This document shows, piece after piece, positions 57,813-64,000 of a stretch of 64,000 bases of DNA (positions are counted from its first letter, which is position 1; the number at the start of each line of letters is the position of its first letter). The stretch is from Hyparrhenia diplandra (Eukaryota; Streptophyta; Magnoliopsida; Poales; Poaceae): the NCBI GenBank assembly GCA_015847255.1, contig JADLZK010005494.1:1-64000 (forward strand), given 5' to 3'. A model generated the notes under the pieces. The model had not been told where the DNA came from and searched no databases. It worked only from the letters and a program-made list of their open reading frames with translations. Made by a program: the position numbers and the translations under genes.

Positions 57813-59270
57813 TGTCGACACCTGTTATAGCATAATATTAATAGTCAACTAAACATGAGATAAGGGCATAAAATGAATATCAACATAAGTCTAGGGGTTT
57901 AACTAACATAATTCCACGAGCTTTGGTGATTTATATATTTTCGAGGGGACTTAATGGATAAATGCGAGAGAAAAATGGAGAAAGTTAGGAATATACATCC
58001 CATACGATGACAAGACTTGACCGTGAAGTAACTCAACCCGAAAAGTGGACTAAAACATTCTAGAAGGTACCGGAGGACACCGGAAGAAACGGGATCTTTG
58101 AGGTGGCATGCCACCACTGGCGCCCGCCAGTGCCAACTAGGCCGGCCGCCAGGCTGGGGCCACATGTCAGCCTCAGCTTTGTATGTCGGTTTACCACCGA
58201 CCTTGAGGTTGTATCTACACCTTTATTGAAGGTCGGTTTGATCCAATGGTCATCGTTCATCGCCAAGGCCTATATAAGAAGACCCCCTGACCCCAGGGTT
58301 AAACCCTAATTCATTCTATCTCATTCTATTCATTATCTCTCAGTTGTAGAGGTGTCCCAATGTAAAGATAACCTTTCTCTGGGATTAGTGAATTAGAAGT
58401 AGATTAGTAGTAGATTAGCCATGTAATTATAAGTAGATTAGACATATAATTAGAACTAGATTAGATCTAACTTAGATCTAATCAAAAGTAAAGGAGAGTG
58501 GAGCTATGCTCCTGTTCTGGAGATGTCTTCAGAGTATGGTATGTCTTTGTATCTTCTCTACAAGACTTATGATTCATATCTTTATCTTCTCTATTCACTT
58601 CCATGCCTTTCATATATGGTTAAGTATAGTTGTTATGCTATTGCATGGGATCTCCGTCGTATTGAGGACTCTAGTTATTCATGGTAGCTAGAGTAGTAAT
58701 CGATAGTGTAGACTTGGTGTCTAGGCTATTGGTTACCCGAGGTTGCGCCCAAACCTACGGATAGTTGTGGTAGCCCCAGGGGTGTGACACCTGTCGGGGC
58801 CTTTGTAGTCCACCCACGTATGGGTTGGTGTTTTCGTGGAGAGCTTTTTAGGCAGCCTTCTCCCAACTACCTTCTTCCCAGTCTTTCTCGAGAGTTGGAA
58901 AGGAACTGTTGCTCCAAAGTGCATTAGTGTAATTGCTATCATAGAACCTAAGTAATAGAAAAGTACCTAGGAACCTTGATCTCTCTCTTTGACCTCTTGA
59001 TTAGTTTAGTTATTCTTTGATATCTTAGGTAGGTTATTATTTTATGCTTTGATATCAACTTATCCTTTATCAATTACCCCCTCACTATAGTCTAGTGGTT
59101 TGCTAAGTTAGTAGATACATGATTGTGACTTATTAGAATTCTTGAGCCAAAGCTTCCCCTGTGGATACGATACTCTAGAATACTCATCCTAGGGAAAAGC
59201 TACAATGGTAGGTGTTACGTAAACTGCGAGAATCCTTCATATTCTTTTAGCACTTAACAAATGCCAACGA
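57813..59270 (+). mobile_element. Solo LTR (family A) nested in the CACTA element
   Basis: Starts TGTCGACACC. GGGCC occurs immediately before (57808-57812) and after (59271-59275), consistent with a 5-bp target duplication. TATATAAG is at 58271-58278; the 3' hallmark TGTGGATACGATAC is near 59161. Host sequence resumes on the far side: CATAGCC..TAGAAGCAAATGTTAGTCACG occurs both before (57750-57785) and again after (59450-59480) the insertion as part of a repeat. The 3' end lacks a clean CA, so the last bases are uncertain. No internal region is present, so it is a recombined solo LTR. Confidence 0.62.
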
Positions 59271-59280
59271 GGGCCTCGGC

Positions 59281-60590
59281 ATAATATAGTGTAGCCTATA
59301 CGCTAAAACGAGCATAGAGCCTCTCACCTCCCCTTGATGCTCTCACGAACATGAACAAGTGAGGATCATGGAGAAAGTGAGAAGCTCTATGTTCTTTCTG
59401 TTGAGCTTGGCAGCATAAGCTTTTGCATCACAAAGGCCAAGCCATAGCCTTTTAAAAGTAGAAGCAAATGTTAGTCACGTTTTGATAACAAATATGAGGT
59501 AATATAGATGGGGCCTCAAAGATAAGATAGTGTAGCCTTACGCTAAAAAGAGCATCGAGCCCCGAACCTCCCCTTGATGCTCGAACATGAACAAGTGAGG
59601 ACCATGGAGAAAGTTCGTAGCTCCATGTTCTTTTCGTTTAGCAGCGGCATAAGCTTTGCATCACGAGGCCAAGTCCAAAATGAGATAGGAGAACAACGAG
59701 AATGAAAATATATCATAGGTCGCTAAAAAGAACATAGTTACATAAAGGGACTCGATCATAGGTGCACATTGATCATCCTTTTGCTGCCAAAGCAATTTCA
59801 TGGAAGTCATGGAACCGGATTTGCATCCATACCCGACTATCAAGGAGCCATGGAACTCGACTCCATTATTGCTTGGGTATGGATGTCGATCCGCGGTTTG
59901 ATGACCACCATGAGGTAATAACGATAATGCGGCTCAGATTCATGGCACTAACATCACGGTCACAAAATGTAAGCATTTCAGAACCAATTGTCAAAAAATA
60001 AGGCATCATTGCATTCGAGCCGATATATAAGCCCAAAATGAGATAGGAGAACAACGAGAATGAAAAATATATAAGAGCAAAGCTTCCATAGGTGTGGCAA
60101 GAAAAGGAGGTAGCCTCGGTTTTTCAAGTAGGTTTGTATCATAGCTTTGCTAAAATGAACATGCTACTCCGCACCTCCCCTTGATGCTCTCGGACCATGA
60201 ACAAACGAGGATCATGGAGAAAGTGCGGGCGGCATGTTCTTTTGATGGCGGCGGTAAAAACTTTGCATCACAGGCCACCATTGCATAAAGGGACTCGGTC
60301 ATAGGTGCACATTGATCATCCTTCTTTGCCAAAGCAATTTCATGGTAGCCATGGAACCGTGGCTCGATCCATTCCGGCTATGAGGGAGGCACCGGCCCGA
60401 CTCCATCATTGCACGGGAATGGGCGTGAGCTACGGTTTGATGACCACCATGAGATAATAAAAGATAATGCGGCTGATTCATGGCACTAACATCACGGTCA
60501 TAAAATGTAAGCATTTGAGAACCAATTGCATCATAGGCCACCATTGCATCATAGGAAGCGATATATAAGCATAGCCTCGAATTAAATGCC
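59281..60590. repeat. Complex tandem repeats inside the transposon stack
   Basis: Copies of GTGTAGCC..ACGCTAAAA...GAGCATAGAGCC and CACCTCCCCTTGATGCTC recur at 59325 and 59565 (240-bp period) and again, diverged, at about 60172. A second, longer unit with AGGTGCACATTGATCATCCTT, AAAGCAATTTCATGG, GATGACCACCATGAG and CATGGCACTAACATCACGG occurs at 59760 and 60303 (543-bp spacing). Such arrays are common in the non-coding parts of large CACTA elements. No protein is supported. Confidence 0.75.
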
Positions 60591-60939
60591 CTTTTCTTTA
60601 ATATTTAAACTTGGAGCATAAGGACCAATAGATACTTTGAGTTCATGGGCGCCATGAAACCATGTGACAAATCCGGCCCTAGCCATCAGGTCATCGAGGT
60701 GGACAATAGTTGCTAGGCATGGATGTATCACATGGTTCGATGTGAGCATGAGAACATAAACAGTCCTAGCATGCATGGAAGTCTCTCCTTTGGGCATTGT
60801 AAAGCATCATAGGCATAAAGGTCAAAATTTCGACCACAAGCATTATGACCACTCCACCATCACGACCTTTGTTCGATCCGACCACAACCATCGTGACCAC
60901 TTTCGACCACAACTAGTGGTAGCCAAATACCTCACCTTT

Positions 60940-61060
60940 CTTTGGCGGATCGGGGTGTGGTCCTCCTCGTTGCCTTCTTGCGGCAAATCGGGGGTGGTCA
61001 CGGCGGGGGGCACGATCCTCCTCCTCGTTGCCTTCTTGCGGCGGGGGTGTGGTCGTGGCG
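60940..61060. repeat. GC-rich tandem repeat
   Basis: GTGGTC...CCTCCTCGTTGCCTTCTTGC is repeated twice (about 60957-60980 and 61015-61038) with GGGGGTGGTC spacers, followed by CT-rich DNA to 61150. Part of the transposon stack just before the copia LTR. Confidence 0.65.
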
Positions 61061-61233
61061 AGGGCACGGTCTTGCTCCTCGTCCCCTCCTTCCCTACTCC
61101 GTCCTCCTCCTCTTCCCCTCCTTCCCTCCTCCACCCTCCTCCTCCCCTACATCCCCGGGCGGGGGGCGGCGGGCTAGGGAGCCGGCCGGCGGCCTTGGGG
61201 GAAAAGGGCGGCGCTTGAGGCGGCGTGGGGTGG

Positions 61234-62962
61234 TGAAAGGTCCTAATGGCTAGAGGGGGTGAATAGCCTATTAAAATTTCTACAAACACCACTAAACAAG
61301 GCGGTTAGTAAATAAGACGGGCGTAGCACAAATGCAAATGCTCGAGCTAACTATGCAAGCCTCCTAACAATTCTTAGCAAGACTAATATCTCTAGTCACA
61401 CACCAAGGCTAGGTTGCTAAGTTACTCCTAGGTGGACAAGTAATTCTAACTAGTTCTACCACTAGGAGCTAACAAGGCTAAGCAACTACTCAACTAAGCA
61501 CCCTAACAAGAATACTACCAAAGTAATGCAAAGGAGTGCTAGAATACAATACCACCGCGGAGTGTAGAGGATGAACCCAATCACCGTGTGCAATGAGAAA
61601 TCTCCAACGAGCTCAAGACAATAGACACGATGATTTTTTACCGAGGTTCACGTGCTTGCCGGCACGCTAAGTCCTCGTTGTGGCGACACACTCACTTGAT
61701 GTTGCTAAGCTTAATGACCGGTGTCAAATCCCCAATGGGAGCTCAAGCAACAAACACAAGAGAGGGTCCAACAAGCCACGAGCAATCCACTAGTGCTCCT
61801 TTCGCGAATCTCCCGGGGTAAGGAACGACCCCTCACAATCACCACCGGTGTGGCCTCAAACAAGCTCCACTTGAGCTCAACACCGCCTCTTGCTCCAAGC
61901 CGCTAGGGAACCAAGCAAATTCCCAAGAAAACAAGAATCCCGCGGCTTCTCCAAGGATGAAGTGCCTCTAGATGCAAGACTAATCAAGCAATGCACTTCT
62001 ATCACTCTCAAACTCACTCAAGATTCGAAGTTAGAGTGAAGAGATGAGTGGAGAGGAGTCTCACAAGCTCACAAGTGTGTAGGAGTGTTCAAATGTACAA
62101 GAGAGGGGTCCCAATACCGGCCAAACCAATATATATAGACCCCCTCACGAGATAGAGCCGTTGGACTTCAAAATGGGCTCTCTCTGGGGGTGGCCGGACC
62201 ACCCAGGGACGGACCCCGTCCGGGTCGGTCAGCGTCCGGTCCGCTTCCGGTCGCTACCGACAAGGCCATCGGGCCCACACGGCTAACGGTAACTAACCGA
62301 GCGTCCGTCCGCGGGGGTCCGGTCAGCACCGGGAAGCGTCCGGCCCCGGCGTCCGATCCACGGCGTCCGGTGTTTTTCAAGGCTGCGAGCTCTCTGCCGG
62401 ACGCGACCGGCCGGAAGCGTCCGGTCGGTCGCGTCCGGTCGGCACCTCGCGGCGTCCGGGCGCCTACGGACAGCAGCATCTTCTTTCTTTTCTTTGCTCT
62501 TTGCTTCCAACTTGCCGCCTCTTGCCATGGGTTGCCAACACGTCCAAGATGATCACGTTATCACCAATGTTAGCACGTCGAGATGTTAGGCAAGATCGAA
62601 GTTAGTGCTCTCATGTCCTAAATGCAATATGCAAGTCAATTGGACCTAGAAGCACTTCATGCAAGGATTGTCGCGGCATCCCCTCTTGATAGTCGGCTAT
62701 CTATCCTATAATGTGATCACACGCTCTATCGTGTCTTGATCACCGAAAGGAAAACCCTATCAAGTATACCTTTGCCTTGATCTCGGGTTCCTCTCAAGCC
62801 GATCATCGAGCTTGACGATCCATCATGTCCACCACCATTGTCCATGTTCATGATCATCATGCTCCTTGTCATCCTTCTAATCCTTTCTAAAGTCATACAC
62901 TTAGAGCAAGGATTAGTCCACAAGTGTCGTCATCAATTTCCAAAACCAAACATGAGATTTCA
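61234..62962 (-). repeat. 3' LTR of the Sirevirus-type element
   Basis: 1,729 bp with TG...CA ends: starts TGAAATCTC at 62962 and ends CCTTTCA at 61234. The terminal TGAAA/TTTCA are inverted repeats. A TATA box (CTATATATATTGG) lies at about 62130-62138. A CpG-dense stretch full of GTCCGGTC/GACCGGAC-like words (62170-62470) upstream of the TATA box is the promoter-side GC island expected in such LTRs. The GGTGG just outside (61229-61233) may be half of the target duplication. Confidence 0.75.
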
Positions 62963-64000
62963 ATCTCCCCCTTTTTGGTAATTGATGACAACCAACTCAC
63001 AAAGATAAGAAATAAATTCAATTTAACTTGAATTGCTTGCCCATTAGAGTTTTGAACAAAAGTCAAGGAATGGACAATCATTTCAAGGTTCGGTTTTTGG
63101 TAGTAGTGGCTCCCCCTACATATGTGCTTCCATGTGTTTGGTTCAATTTTGGCACATATGTTGGATAGAAATCATGGGGAGAGATACTAGTACCAAAAGA
63201 GATGCTAAGGTTATAGAATTTGGACCTTTGAAGCGTGAAACCATCGGAGTCCTTAGCATCATGTATCTAGACATTCATCAAAAACTCAACATACCCCATG
63301 AGATCAACATTATAGGCTAAAATGTGAGCTTTGTCTAGATACAACCTATGCATGCTAGTTGGTCAATACAACAATCAATTTTCAAAAACTAGCATACACC
63401 AAGCAATCATGTATATTGAATTTAAATTTCCAATGCAACATCACATTATGATCATGCACATACAAATGCACAAATAGTCTATGAGCTTGCTCCCCCTATT
63501 TGTGTGATCTTTTACAACATCTTTGTGACTTATTTCTCCCCCTTTGTCAACAATCACCAAAAAGGTGTAAATGAGAGAAATTAAGTCAATCAAAGTATCA
63601 CATGTGGTCTCATCTAGATCACTTGCCTTTCCATGTATTCAAGTTTGAACCAAGGACAAGCTTTTTCACACCTCATATACATAAGGGTTATCTTGCACCA
63701 TGTTAGAATACACATCAATAGCTCATTTTCTAGAGTTGACACTAGGATTGCAAGCACATAAACATGTCATATGCCACCACTAGTTCATAAAAACATTCAA
63801 AGCAATAGTGGTGCCACACATACAATGAAATTATTTTATTTACCATGAATGAGCCTATTAAATTGCATGATGTCTAGATGCACTAACAAGTCCTTAGCAA
63901 GTATGAATGCCATGACAACCAACTTTTACCTTGGGTGTTTGTCGAAGGAGAGGCATGTCATATAAGTGGGGTGCATCAACTCAAGTTGGAGAAGTCAATA
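61234..64000 (-). mobile_element. Sirevirus-type copia retrotransposon, 3' portion (continues past window)
   Basis: In minus orientation a 3' LTR (61234-62962) is preceded by an internal AT-rich region reaching the window edge. The polypurine tract AAAAAGGGGGAGAT (62963-62976) abuts the LTR. Further AGGGGGAG tracts occur at about 63109-63119, 63488-63498 and 63534-63545; repeated polypurine tracts before the 3' LTR are a known trait of Sireviruses (Opie/Ji-like). The flank GTTGTCATCAATTACC next to the tract is also typical. No gag-pol coding lies within this 1-kb part; it would be beyond 64000. Confidence 0.75.

Noticed and set aside
1..64000. Prokaryotic-style features, CRISPR arrays, rRNA genes, intact viral genomes
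   Set aside because: None seen; spliced genes and transposon content show plant nuclear DNA throughout.

Overview
This is plant nuclear DNA, almost certainly from a grass. The evidence is the spliced eukaryotic genes with very GC-rich third codon positions, a TPD1-like secreted ligand, a SAUR, and a typical grass transposon load (CACTA, Sirevirus-type copia, Ac/Ds-type hAT, Helitron ends, tRNA-derived SINEs, MITEs). I do not name a species. Nothing prokaryotic and no CRISPR is present.

Layout. 0.26-3.8 kb: minus-strand amidohydrolase-family gene with all conserved blocks in order but broken by several frameshifts. 6.4-12.9 kb: minus-strand full-size ABCC (MRP) transporter pseudogene with both nucleotide-binding domains recognisable and both disrupted. 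16.6-17.1 kb: plus-strand C-terminal piece of a neprosin (DUF239-type) protein. 17.8-27.2 kb: transposon block: MITEs, a SINE with perfect target duplication, a 2.8-kb non-autonomous CACTA element, and a two-LTR element with no recognised gag-pol. 27.7-28.2 kb: intact intronless SAUR gene. 28.3-32.4 kb: little recognisable. 32.9-35.2 kb: five-exon aldo-keto reductase. 35.2-39.2 kb: GC-rich debris and LTRs of two families. 40.1-40.6 kb: TPD1-like gene. 41.9-42.5 kb: Ds-like element with an exact 8-bp duplication. 43.0-46.9 kb: same-strand cluster of unrelated gene fragments (STRUBBELIG-type kinase exon, glycerol kinase exon, unknown exons), followed by duplicated blocks and a Helitron-type 3' end at 48.15 kb. 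50.4-52.3 kb: four-exon ACR gene (four ACT domains). 56.7-64 kb: nested transposons: a CACTA terminus with an RNase H1 N-terminal-like domain, a solo LTR, tandem repeats, then the 3' LTR of a Sirevirus-type copia element leaving the window.

The host genes do not form a pathway or operon; they are separate units. The most useful cross-gene observation is that the three best preserved multi-feature genes (aldo-keto reductase, ACR, TPD1-like) are each broken only by isolated one-base indels whose net count exactly restores the reading frame to the natural stop. That suggests base-level assembly errors, or very young pseudogenes. The ABCC and amidohydrolase loci look more deeply decayed. I found no clear new biological system; the gene-fragment cluster beside Helitron-like termini is the best candidate for something new made by transposition.
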